Source of the DNA: Catenovulum agarivorans DS-2
GTDB taxonomy: Bacteria; Pseudomonadota; Gammaproteobacteria; Enterobacterales; Alteromonadaceae
Assembly: GCF_000568405.1 (NCBI RefSeq)
Contig: NZ_ARZY01000015.1
Location: forward strand, 33,599-97,598
Direction: 5' to 3'
Length of the DNA: 64,000 nt
This document shows positions 9,525 through 17,751 of the stretch, piece by piece (within the stretch, counting starts at the first letter, position 1; each line of letters begins with the position of its first letter). A program made the translations under genes and the position numbers. Below the pieces are notes generated by a model. The model did no database searches. It saw only the letters and a list, made by a program, of their open reading frames with translations, and was not told the origin of the DNA.

Positions 9525-9543
9525 TGTGGCAACAATGTGGCAA
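9525..9543 (+). promoter_or_regulatory. Candidate response-regulator site: TGTGGCAA direct repeat, 11-bp period
   Basis: Two exact copies of TGTGGCAA start at 9525 and 9536, exactly 11 bases apart, in the divergent intergenic region upstream of pdsR. Tandem half-sites one helical turn apart are the usual form of an OmpR/PhoB-family operator. A related sequence, AATTGTGGCGAA, occurs at 8569-8580 upstream of pdsO. Autoregulation by PdsR is inference. Confidence 0.4.
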
Positions 9544-9644
9544 TTGTTCTGCTTCGCTTGTGTTGGTTCATGCATCGGGTATATTGCGTTAAAAACAACT
9601 CTTTTAGATGATTGAATTATAAACAAAGATCAGCAGGCCCTAGG

Positions 9645-10346
9645 ATGTCAGTTAAAAAACACATTGCTATTATCGAAGATGAAGCTGCATTGCGAGACAA
9701 TTACGCTAGTTTATTGCGTCAACATGGTTATTTAGTTGACTGTTATGCTGACCGACCTACCGCCGAGCAAGGTTTGGCTGATAACATGCCGCAACTTGCC
9801 ATTATCGATATTGGTTTAAAAGATGAATACGAGGGCGGTTTTGCCCTTTGCCAGTGGTTACGCAGTCGTTCACAACAAGTGGCTATCATGTTTTTAACCG
9901 CGCGTGATTCAGATATAGATACAATTACTGGGCTGCGAATAGGTGCTGACGACTATTTAAATAAAAACATTAGTTTGGTGCATTTGACCGCGCGGATAAA
10001 TGCGTTGTTTAGGCGGATGCAGGCACTCAATCAATCATTGGCGCAGCAGCAAACCAAAGGGATTGAATTGGGAGCATTGCGGGTTGATTTAGATAAAATG
10101 CAAGTAAGCTGGCAAGATAATATGCTGGATTTAACGGTAACAGAGTTCTGGATGTTACATAGTTTGGTTAAACACCCAGGCCATGTACGCAACCGTAGTC
10201 AGCTAATGCAAGATGCGCATATGGTCGTTGATGATACTACAATAACGTCGCACATTAAGCGCATTCGACGTAAATTTGAACAGCTAGATAGCCAATTTCA
10301 ACAAATAGAAACGGTTTATGGTATGGGCTATCGCTGGAAAGTGTAA
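9645..10346 (+). CDS. pdsR: OmpR-family response regulator of the dedicated sortase system (PdsR-like)
   Basis: The product has an N-terminal receiver domain (IAIIEDEAALRDNY; phospho-acceptor Asp in LAIIDIG; FLTARDSD with the conserved Thr) and a C-terminal winged-helix trans_reg_C domain (DLTVTEFWMLHSLVKHPGHV ... ETVYGMGYRWKV). The frame is open from a TTG at 9612, but the ATG at 9645 has an AGG at normal spacing and begins immediately before the receiver fold (MSVKKHIAIIEDE), so I use it (233 aa). The gene overlaps pdsS by one base (TAATG), indicating translational coupling. Its partner kinase and the nearby pdsO identify it as the PdsR type, whose genes normally accompany a sortase and its single target. 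Confidence 0.8.
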   Translation: MSVKKHIAIIEDEAALRDNYASLLRQHGYLVDCYADRPTAEQGLADNMPQLAIIDIGLKDEYEGGFALCQWLRSRSQQVAIMFLTARDSDIDTITGLRIGADDYLNKNISLVHLTARINALFRRMQALNQSLAQQQTKGIELGALRVDLDKMQVSWQDNMLDLTVTEFWMLHSLVKHPGHVRNRSQLMQDAHMVVDDTTITSHIKRIRRKFEQLDSQFQQIETVYGMGYRWKV

Positions 10347-12511
10347 TGCTAAAAAAACTATTTTCTTTAAAAAGTAAACTGCTGCTGTTATCTAGCTGTA
10401 TGTTGCTACTGCCATTGTTGGGGTATCAATATGTATCTGAAATGGAAAACTTTCTACGAGCAGGGCAAGAGCAAACTATGTTGGGCACAGCCAAAGCGGT
10501 TGCGACCGCATTGCATGAGCGGCCAGCGCTATTTGATCAATCCGCTGCATATCAACAACAAGTGATCCCAAGTCGCGATTTATACGCCTATGCGTTGCCG
10601 GCGCCAGTCAAATTGGACGGTCATTTAACCGAATGGGCGAGCTTAGATAAATACCAGCAACAATATGATCATGCACATCGTTTAGCTATATTCGATAATG
10701 CAGCAAAATCTACCGTTAGTTTTAGCCAAAAGGTCGGCCAGTATCAGCAACATTTATATTTGGCCATAGCAGTTAAAGACAACTATGTGGTAGCAAGGGC
10801 GCCGAATAGTTATGCAGTGGATAAAAACGACTATTTACAAATTTCAATTTTTCGACCCGAAACAGGACTGCAACGATATATTTTTGCTGCCCAAGCTCAT
10901 CCAAATTTAGATTTATACACTCAAGGTCAGTGGGTGAATGCATTTGCGGTCGACGATAACAACCGTGCAGAATTGCCTGAAAAGCAAGTGCAAGGCTATT
11001 GGCGCAATACAGCACAAGGCTACAATTTAGAGCTTAGGTTGCCAATTAGCTGGGTGGGGGCAAAAGTTGGTTTTGCCATTTTTGATGTCGACAATTCAAC
11101 TACTCAGCAATTGGTTGGCGCAATAGGTAATGCTGATGAACTGGGAACCATTTTGGTGCCTTCGCCCGAAATCGATGCGATAATTAAAGGCTTGAGTTAT
11201 CACAATTCGCGCATATGGGTGGTGGATAAACATGGTAGAGTGTTAGCTCGCAGTGGTGATATTCAGCAAGCGAGCACAAGCTATCACACTAGCAATACTT
11301 CGGCTAAATTTTTGCAGCAGGTACAAAAGTTACTGCAACCAATATATGACGCAGTTTTGACTCACCCGTCTAAAATCTTTATCGACCAGTTAAAAGATGC
11401 GGTCAAGATTGAAGACCAAGCACTCAAGCAAGCACTGCAAGGTCAAGCTGACACAGCATGGCGATTAACCCCAGATAAGGCGGCTGTTATTCTATCGGCT
11501 GCTCACCCTATTTATATTGACGGACAAGTTTTAGGAGCCGTGGTGATTGAAGAAACCACTCATGGCATACGTACTTTGCGTAATCAAAGCTTGCAAAACT
11601 TATTTAATCAGATGGTATTACTGTTATTGGTTGGCAGTTGCATCTTTTTATTGTTTGCGCTGCGTATATCTGGGCGTATTCAAAACCTGAAGAAACAGCT
11701 CGGTTCTGCGGTTGATGCGCAAGGGCGAATTTTAGCTAAGGTTAAACCAGAAAAACAGTTAGATGAAATAGGTGATTTATCCCGTTCGGTCAGTGACTTG
11801 GTTGAACGATTGAGTCAATACAATCGTTATTTAGAAAGCATGTCGTCGCGCATGTCGCATGAATTTAAAACGCCCATCGCAATTATTGCATCTAGTTTAG
11901 AAGTGTTAAAAGCGGAACAAACGCAATTACAGGACAGTGAATTTTTTCAAAGAGCAGAACAAGGCATGCATAGGCTTAATTGTATGTTGGCGGCAATGAC
12001 AGAAGCGACACGTTTAGAGCAGTCAATCCACCACCCAAACTATTTGGCACAAAAAGAAGCGTTTGATTTTGCGACTGTTGTGCAAGGTTGTGTTATGGCG
12101 CATCAGCAAACGTTCCCCAACCAAGTGTTTAAACTAATTGAATTGCCAGGAGATTACCAAGTGATAGGTAGCCCTGATTTGATTGTGCAAATGCTCGAAA
12201 AAATTCTCGCTAATGCCATTGATTTTGCTAAAGCAGATAGTGAAATTGAAATTAGATTAATTCGAGATAAAAAGCAGCTAAAACTCACGATATTTAATCA
12301 AGGCGCTTTATTGCCTGAGCAGATGGCGGCTAATTTGTTTAACTCTATGGTATCGGTGCGCGACAGCAACAGCCAGCAAGCACACCTCGGGTTAGGTTTG
12401 TATATTGCTAGATTAGTCAGTCAATTCCATAATGGTCAAATTCGTGCCTACAACCAAGATCAACCACAGCAAGGTGTAGTGATTGAATTTGTGATGGGGC
12501 TAGTTAACTAA
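10346..12511 (+). CDS. pdsS: Sensor histidine kinase of the dedicated sortase system (PdsS-like)
   Basis: The 721-aa inner-membrane kinase has TM1 at residues ~10-28, a large periplasmic region of ~385 aa, TM2 at ~420-440 (LLLLVGSCIFLLFAL), a HAMP-like linker, a HisKA domain with H-box MSHEFKTPIAII, and a HATPase_c domain (N-box ILANAIDFA; G-box HLGLGLYIARL). The first half of the periplasmic part (~80-250; VKLDGHLTEWASL ... LYLAIAVKDNYVV) looks like a CBM9/DOMON-type carbohydrate-binding fold. Its size and this layout match the proteobacterial dedicated sortase kinase. It should phosphorylate the regulator encoded just upstream. The ligand is unknown; a glycan is suggested only by the CBM9-like fold. 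Confidence 0.8.
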   Translation: MLKKLFSLKSKLLLLSSCMLLLPLLGYQYVSEMENFLRAGQEQTMLGTAKAVATALHERPALFDQSAAYQQQVIPSRDLYAYALPAPVKLDGHLTEWASLDKYQQQYDHAHRLAIFDNAAKSTVSFSQKVGQYQQHLYLAIAVKDNYVVARAPNSYAVDKNDYLQISIFRPETGLQRYIFAAQAHPNLDLYTQGQWVNAFAVDDNNRAELPEKQVQGYWRNTAQGYNLELRLPISWVGAKVGFAIFDVDNSTTQQLVGAIGNADELGTILVPSPEIDAIIKGLSYHNSRIWVVDKHGRVLARSGDIQQASTSYHTSNTSAKFLQQVQKLLQPIYDAVLTHPSKIFIDQLKDAVKIEDQALKQALQGQADTAWRLTPDKAAVILSAAHPIYIDGQVLGAVVIEETTHGIRTLRNQSLQNLFNQMVLLLLVGSCIFLLFALRISGRIQNLKKQLGSAVDAQGRILAKVKPEKQLDEIGDLSRSVSDLVERLSQYNRYLESMSSRMSHEFKTPIAIIASSLEVLKAEQTQLQDSEFFQRAEQGMHRLNCMLAAMTEATRLEQSIHHPNYLAQKEAFDFATVVQGCVMAHQQTFPNQVFKLIELPGDYQVIGSPDLIVQMLEKILANAIDFAKADSEIEIRLIRDKKQLKLTIFNQGALLPEQMAANLFNSMVSVRDSNSQQAHLGLGLYIARLVSQFHNGQIRAYNQDQPQQGVVIEFVMGLVN

Positions 12512-12576
12512 TTTGCGTGTATACTCTTGACTAATTCCACGGTTACAAAACAATATCAGTTTGCTTGTTAATTCTT

Positions 12577-13905
12577 ATGGTTAAACTTTTCTCCGCTACA
12601 CATAAAAAAAACACTAAACAACCCAAAGCCATTGAAGTAATTATTGATGGTATTAATCATCAAGGGCATGGGGTTGCACGTCATCAAGGTAAAGTCTGTT
12701 TTGTTGAAGGTGCACTACCTGGCGAAACATGGCGAGCCAAAGTGGTCGAAGACAAAAAGCACTTTATTCAAGCACAAGGCCTTAAGTGTCTAACGGCCTC
12801 TGCTGATAGACAAACGCCACCGTGCAAATGGGCGGAAACCTGTGGTGGCTGTCAATTGCAACACATGCAACCTCAGGCACAAATAACCGCCAAACAGTCC
12901 TTTGTTGAAGGTTTATTTAGCAAAGTGAAATTGCACACTTTGCCTTGGCAAACAAATTTGCAAGGTGATGACTTACATTATCGCAACCGTGTGCGTCTAG
13001 CAGCGTGGTATGAAGGTAAGCAAGACAAATTACACATCGGTTTTCGACAGAAACGCAGTAAAAAATTAGTTGCAGTTGATAGATGTTTATTGGCAGCTAA
13101 ACCATTTGAAACAATACTGTCAGCTTTGCGTTTGCAACTAGATTCACTAAAAGACAAAAAGTATGTGCAACATGTTGAATTGCATCAAGTCGACCCTTGG
13201 TCGATTATTGTCTTGCGTGTCGCCCAACCCTGTTGTCGCGAGGATATTCAGCGATTAACTCAATTTTCCGAGCAAAATAATTGTGTGGTTTTTGTGCAAA
13301 GTGGCACAAGCCCTGCTTTGCCCATAGATGGAGTTGCGCGGGAACTAAGTTATTCTATTCTAGGTCTAAAGATGCATTTCGAGTTAGCTGACTTTATTCA
13401 AGTTAACCACCAAATGAACCAGCAAATGATTGAGCAAGCGATCAGTTGGTTAGACTTGCAACCCAGCGATAAAGTTTTAGATTTATTCTGTGGCAGTGGT
13501 AACTTCTCATTACCTATTTCTCAACATTGTCAATTTGTTGCAGGGATTGAAGGGAGTGAATCAGCGGTACAGCGTGCCCAGCACAATGCTCAAACAAATC
13601 AACTTAAAAACTGTCAGTTTTCGACTAAAAATTTGGCCGAGCAAGCAGAGCTAAAACAGATTAATTGGGGGGAATATGATAAAATATTGCTTGATCCTTC
13701 CAGAGATGGCGCGGCTTTGTTATGTCAGCAGGCACATAATTGGCAAGCTAACTCGGTGTTGTATATTGCGTGTGATGCAAACTCACTCGTAAGAGACAGT
13801 CAGTTTTTAGATGACGCTGGGTATAAAATTAGCAAAATAGCACTGGTTGATATGTTTCCGCATACTGCGCATGTTGAAACAATGGCTTTATTCAAACGAG
13901 TTTAA
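12577..13905 (+). CDS. rlmD: 23S rRNA (uracil-C5)-methyltransferase RlmD
   Basis: It transfers a methyl group from SAM to C5 of U1939 (E. coli numbering) of 23S rRNA. The N-terminal TRAM domain (~residues 18-75) is followed by the Cys-rich iron-sulfur motif PPCKWAETCGGCQLQH and a Rossmann methyltransferase domain with LDLFCGSGNFSLP. The catalytic Cys is in the YIACDANSL segment near the C-terminus. The frame extends up to a TTG at 12565, but the ATG at 12577 gives MVKLFSATHKKN, matching the start of E. coli RlmD (MAQFYSAKRR). The gene is 11 bp upstream of relA, the arrangement found in other gammaproteobacteria. Confidence 0.95.
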   Translation: MVKLFSATHKKNTKQPKAIEVIIDGINHQGHGVARHQGKVCFVEGALPGETWRAKVVEDKKHFIQAQGLKCLTASADRQTPPCKWAETCGGCQLQHMQPQAQITAKQSFVEGLFSKVKLHTLPWQTNLQGDDLHYRNRVRLAAWYEGKQDKLHIGFRQKRSKKLVAVDRCLLAAKPFETILSALRLQLDSLKDKKYVQHVELHQVDPWSIIVLRVAQPCCREDIQRLTQFSEQNNCVVFVQSGTSPALPIDGVARELSYSILGLKMHFELADFIQVNHQMNQQMIEQAISWLDLQPSDKVLDLFCGSGNFSLPISQHCQFVAGIEGSESAVQRAQHNAQTNQLKNCQFSTKNLAEQAELKQINWGEYDKILLDPSRDGAALLCQQAHNWQANSVLYIACDANSLVRDSQFLDDAGYKISKIALVDMFPHTAHVETMALFKRV

Positions 13906-13916
13906 CGGTAGTTATT

Positions 13917-16115
13917 ATGGTTTCAGTACGACAATCGCATGACAAAAACAAAAAATTCTTAGCGTTTTCGGATTGGATTGAATCGATCGAATTCTCTGAC
14001 GATGTACGCAAACAGGCGGTTGAAAACTGTTATACATTATTGGAAGAATTAGACCCTAGCCCATTAATGCTGAGCATTTCGCGAGAGCTAGTTGAAATAC
14101 TGTCGACGCTCAATATGGACAGCGAAACATTGATCGCCGCCATGCTTTATCCATATTGGCAACGTAAACTGATAAGCGAAAAAGCCATAACCTCGACATT
14201 TTCGAAAACAGTGTACGACTTAGTGCATGGTATTGAACAAATGGCTGCTATCCGCATTTTACACCATCAAAAACGAGGTGAATTGTCGACGGAACAAGTA
14301 GACAATATTCGGCGTATGTTGTTGGCTATGGTTGAAGATGTGCGTGCGGTTGTGATCAAGCTGGCCGTATGTATTATCGAATTGCGCTTAGCCAAAAACG
14401 CAGATGAGGAAACTCGAGTTTTAGCCGCTAAAGAAGCTGCTACTATCTACGCACCACTTGCAAACAGGCTTGGTATTGGCCAAATCAAATGGGAAATCGA
14501 AGACTATTGTTTCCGTTACCAACATCCAGAAACATACAAAAAAATTGCCAGTATGTTGGATGAAAAGCGCAAAGACAGAACCAGTTATATTCGCCAATTT
14601 GTTAAAGAAGTGCGCGCATCGTTAGCTGAACACAATATTCAAGGTGAGGTGTTTGGCCGACCTAAACATATTTATAGCATCTGGAAGAAGATGCAAAATA
14701 AAGATTTATCGTTTGAGCGCCTATTTGATATACGTGCAGTGCGGATCTTATTGGAAAGCAAATTAGATTGTTATCAAGCAATGGGGATAGTGCATAGTAA
14801 GTGGCGACCTCTTTCAAAAGAATTTGATGACTATATTTCTGCACCCAAACCTAATGGTTACCAGTCTATTCACACTGTTGTTATTGGTCCTAAAGGCAAA
14901 ACCGTTGAAGTGCAAATTCGCACACACCAAATGCATGAAGAATCTGAGTTAGGTGTGGCTGCGCATTGGCGTTATAAAGAAGGTACCGCCAATGGCAAAG
15001 AAGATGGCTACCAAGAAAAAATAAACTGGTTACGTAAATTATTGCAATGGCAAGAAGATGTTAACGGTAATGGTGACATGCTTGAAGAGCTACGTAGCCA
15101 AGTGTTTGAAGATAGGGTGTATGTATTTACCCCTAAAGGTGATGTAGTTGACTTACCACAGGGCAGCACACCGTTAGATTTTGCCTATTATATCCATAGC
15201 AATGTCGGTCATTGCTGTATTGGCGCTAAAATATCAGGTCGAATTGTGCCTTTTAGTTATGTCTTGCAAAACGGCGATCAAATTGAAATTTTGACCAGCA
15301 AAGAGCCTAATCCAAAACGTGATTGGTTAAACCCGAGTTTAGGTTACCTAAAATCGACTCGAGCGCGTGCCAAAGTTCATCATTGGTTTAAACAGCAAGA
15401 CAAAGAAAAGAACTTGCATGAAGGACGTGAGTTATTAGAAGCCGAATTGAAGCGTTCAGGCTTAGTGTTAACTGATGCAGAACAGGCGGTTAGTCGATTC
15501 AATATGCATAGCATGGACGATTTGTTGTCTGCTGTAGGGGGTGGAGATATCGGCCCTAGTCAAATCATAAACTTTATACAGAGCAAACAGCAAAAAGCCA
15601 ACAATGATATTGATGAGCGTTTGTTGAGCAAGCTTGAATCTAACCGACCTAGAGAAGCAAATGCTCAAGGTATTATTGTTCAAGGTGTCGGTAACTTGTT
15701 AACTTATATGGCTAAATGCTGCGAGCCAGTAAAAGGTGATGTTGTCTCTGGTTATATCACTCATGGTAAAGGGGTATCTGTTCATCGCAGCGATTGTGAC
15801 CAGTTAGCACAAATGTTAGAGCAGCACCCTGAACGGGCAGTAGATGTTGAATGGGGTGGCGCAGATTCGCAAGGTTATCGAGTGACAGTACGGGTAGTTG
15901 CCGAAGATAGATCAGGATTGTTACGTGATATCACCACCATACTGGCAAATGAAAAGGCTTATGTGTTAGGTGTTCGCAGCCATTCAGACGAGAGCAAACA
16001 AGAAGCGGCAATTGATATTGATATGTCGGTACCGCATGTTGATAGCTTAACTAAACTCTTGTCTAAAATCAGTCAACTATCAGGTATTTTTGAAGCGACA
16101 CGGTTGAAATCTTAA
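13917..16115 (+). CDS. relA: GTP pyrophosphokinase RelA, (p)ppGpp synthetase I
   Basis: The 732-aa product makes (p)ppGpp from ATP and GTP/GDP on ribosomes with uncharged tRNA. Domain order: degenerate HD hydrolase domain (~50-200), synthetase domain (~240-400; RPKHIYSIWKKMQ, FDIRAVRILL, YQSIHTVV), TGS (~405-465; VFTPKGDVVDLPQGSTPLDFAY), a helical/zinc-finger region (AKCCEPVKGD) and a C-terminal ACT domain (VRVVAEDRSGLLRDIT). The HD motif is lost: where SpoT-type proteins have LLHDVIED this reads MLYPYWQRK, so it is synthetase-only, as expected for RelA. It overlaps mazG by one base. Confidence 0.97.
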   Translation: MVSVRQSHDKNKKFLAFSDWIESIEFSDDVRKQAVENCYTLLEELDPSPLMLSISRELVEILSTLNMDSETLIAAMLYPYWQRKLISEKAITSTFSKTVYDLVHGIEQMAAIRILHHQKRGELSTEQVDNIRRMLLAMVEDVRAVVIKLAVCIIELRLAKNADEETRVLAAKEAATIYAPLANRLGIGQIKWEIEDYCFRYQHPETYKKIASMLDEKRKDRTSYIRQFVKEVRASLAEHNIQGEVFGRPKHIYSIWKKMQNKDLSFERLFDIRAVRILLESKLDCYQAMGIVHSKWRPLSKEFDDYISAPKPNGYQSIHTVVIGPKGKTVEVQIRTHQMHEESELGVAAHWRYKEGTANGKEDGYQEKINWLRKLLQWQEDVNGNGDMLEELRSQVFEDRVYVFTPKGDVVDLPQGSTPLDFAYYIHSNVGHCCIGAKISGRIVPFSYVLQNGDQIEILTSKEPNPKRDWLNPSLGYLKSTRARAKVHHWFKQQDKEKNLHEGRELLEAELKRSGLVLTDAEQAVSRFNMHSMDDLLSAVGGGDIGPSQIINFIQSKQQKANNDIDERLLSKLESNRPREANAQGIIVQGVGNLLTYMAKCCEPVKGDVVSGYITHGKGVSVHRSDCDQLAQMLEQHPERAVDVEWGGADSQGYRVTVRVVAEDRSGLLRDITTILANEKAYVLGVRSHSDESKQEAAIDIDMSVPHVDSLTKLLSKISQLSGIFEATRLKS

Positions 16116-16921
16116 TGCAAAAAGACTTTTATTCTATAGAAGATCTTCAAACAATTATGCAGGCTCTTCGGACGCCTGAAACGGGTTGTCCTTGGGATCT
16201 TAAACAAACATTTTCTTCAATTGTATCGCATACACTCGAAGAAGCCTACGAAGTTGCTGACGCAATAGAAAGGCAAGATTTTGCAGAGCTAAAATACGAG
16301 CTAGGTGATTTACTTTTTCAAGTTATTTTTTATAGCCAACTGGGCAAAGAACAAGCCTTATTTGATTTCCCCGAAGTGGTTGATGGCATTTGTAAAAAAC
16401 TTATTCGCCGTCACCCGCATGTATTTGCTGATGCAAAATTGGCAACAGACGCAGAAATTAAAGCCAATTGGGAAAAAGAAAAAGCGAAAGAGCGAGCCGA
16501 AAAGTCATCAAACACGCACAATAGTGTTTTAGATGATGTGCCGAATAATCTTCCTGCACTTTCACGAGCGAATAAGCTACAAAAACGCTGTGCAAGTGTC
16601 GGGTTTGATTGGCCGCAAATTAATCAAACTATAGCCAAAGTTAAAGAAGAAATAGCTGAACTTGAAGTCGAAATTGCCGCCAAACAGCAAGATAAAGCGG
16701 CGGAAGAGCTCGGTGATTTAATGTTTGCACTGGTTAATGTAAACCGACAACTTAAAATTGATCCAGAAACGACATTGCGTAAAGCTAATCAAAAGTTTGA
16801 AAAAAGGTTCAGACAAGTTGAGTTGCTGGCACAGCAAGTTTATCAACAAAATATAGATGAATTGACACTAGAGCAAATGGAAAGTTTGTGGCAAAGTGTT
16901 AAACGACATCAAGCCCTTTGA
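16115..16921 (+). CDS. mazG: Nucleoside triphosphate pyrophosphohydrolase MazG
   Basis: The 268-aa product has two tandem MazG domains: residues ~8-115 (CPWDLKQTFSSIVSHTLEEAYEVADAIE, YELGDLLFQVIF) and ~150-260 (KEEIAELEVEIAA, AAEELGDLMFALVNVNR), each with the EExx12-28ExxD metal-binding pattern. It hydrolyses non-canonical and canonical NTPs to NMP plus PPi. The ATG overlaps the relA stop (TAATG), so the two are translationally coupled; MazG is known in E. coli to lower ppGpp levels, which fits the linkage. Confidence 0.95.
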   Translation: MQKDFYSIEDLQTIMQALRTPETGCPWDLKQTFSSIVSHTLEEAYEVADAIERQDFAELKYELGDLLFQVIFYSQLGKEQALFDFPEVVDGICKKLIRRHPHVFADAKLATDAEIKANWEKEKAKERAEKSSNTHNSVLDDVPNNLPALSRANKLQKRCASVGFDWPQINQTIAKVKEEIAELEVEIAAKQQDKAAEELGDLMFALVNVNRQLKIDPETTLRKANQKFEKRFRQVELLAQQVYQQNIDELTLEQMESLWQSVKRHQAL

Positions 16922-16980
16922 TCTAACTGATCTTTTCAACTATTGTTAATCAACACGTTTCGCCAATTTAGGAAGTGCCA

Positions 16981-17694
16981 GTGCCTAGACTCAATACCTT
17001 GATCTTTATAGCTGTATTTTTAGCGATAAGCTACAAAATTATAGAGCCCATGTTGTTTGAAGAAACTAAAGAAAAAGAAAAGAAAGACAAACAAGAGCAG
17101 CCAATACAGCAGTCAACAACCGTAAAAGTTGACCCGAAGCTGATGTATATTCAAGAACGCCTGTCGGAAGATATGCCCAAGTTGTATTCTTGGCAACGAT
17201 TGTTGCATTTAAACGATGCATCCCAACGTGAACCTTTTCAACGTTATGCCGATGAGTGGCTGGATGTAAATCCGCAGCAGTTATTCAAATATGCATTTAA
17301 GGGCAACAAAAAAGTTGTCGATGGCTCAATACAGCAAAAACTCTTGTTTCGAATTGTGAAGGTATATCCTGATCACTACATGCAGTTGTTAGGTGAATTA
17401 TTGCCTGCTGGCTACGTCGAGCAATTGGATATTCATCTTGCTTTAGGTTTGTATCAACTAAACACTGGGCCTGCTACCCGCAATTTACTTGAGTTAGCCA
17501 ATTTTCAGCAATTACCTAATGAGGTGGCGGATGAGTTTATTGGTAAAATTTTTAACCAAGATTATTTAGCGGCAAAAGCTTGGTTTGAACAAACCCCTAA
17601 GTTTAACCAGGTTGAAGTGTATTTAGACTATGTTGATGAAAGAACTCGACAATACCAAAAATCTCAGCAACAAAGCCAAACCGTGAGCCAATAA
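16981..17694 (+). CDS. Membrane-anchored protein of unknown function
   Basis: The frame opens at GTG 16975, but the in-frame GTG at 16981 is seven bases from an AGGA Shine-Dalgarno, so I use it (237 aa). One N-terminal TM helix (LIFIAVFLAISYKII) is followed by a Lys/Glu-rich charged linker (KEKEKKDKQEQ) and a soluble, probably helical domain that ends in a Gln/Ser-rich tail. The topology suggests an anchored periplasmic domain. I do not recognise a family. It follows mazG by 59 bp on the same strand and may be co-transcribed with it. Confidence 0.75.
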   Translation: MPRLNTLIFIAVFLAISYKIIEPMLFEETKEKEKKDKQEQPIQQSTTVKVDPKLMYIQERLSEDMPKLYSWQRLLHLNDASQREPFQRYADEWLDVNPQQLFKYAFKGNKKVVDGSIQQKLLFRIVKVYPDHYMQLLGELLPAGYVEQLDIHLALGLYQLNTGPATRNLLELANFQQLPNEVADEFIGKIFNQDYLAAKAWFEQTPKFNQVEVYLDYVDERTRQYQKSQQQSQTVSQ

Positions 17695-17751
17695 CAAATA
17701 CGCAAAAATGAACTATGCTTAAAATTAAACACTTAATAATTTTAGGCATCT

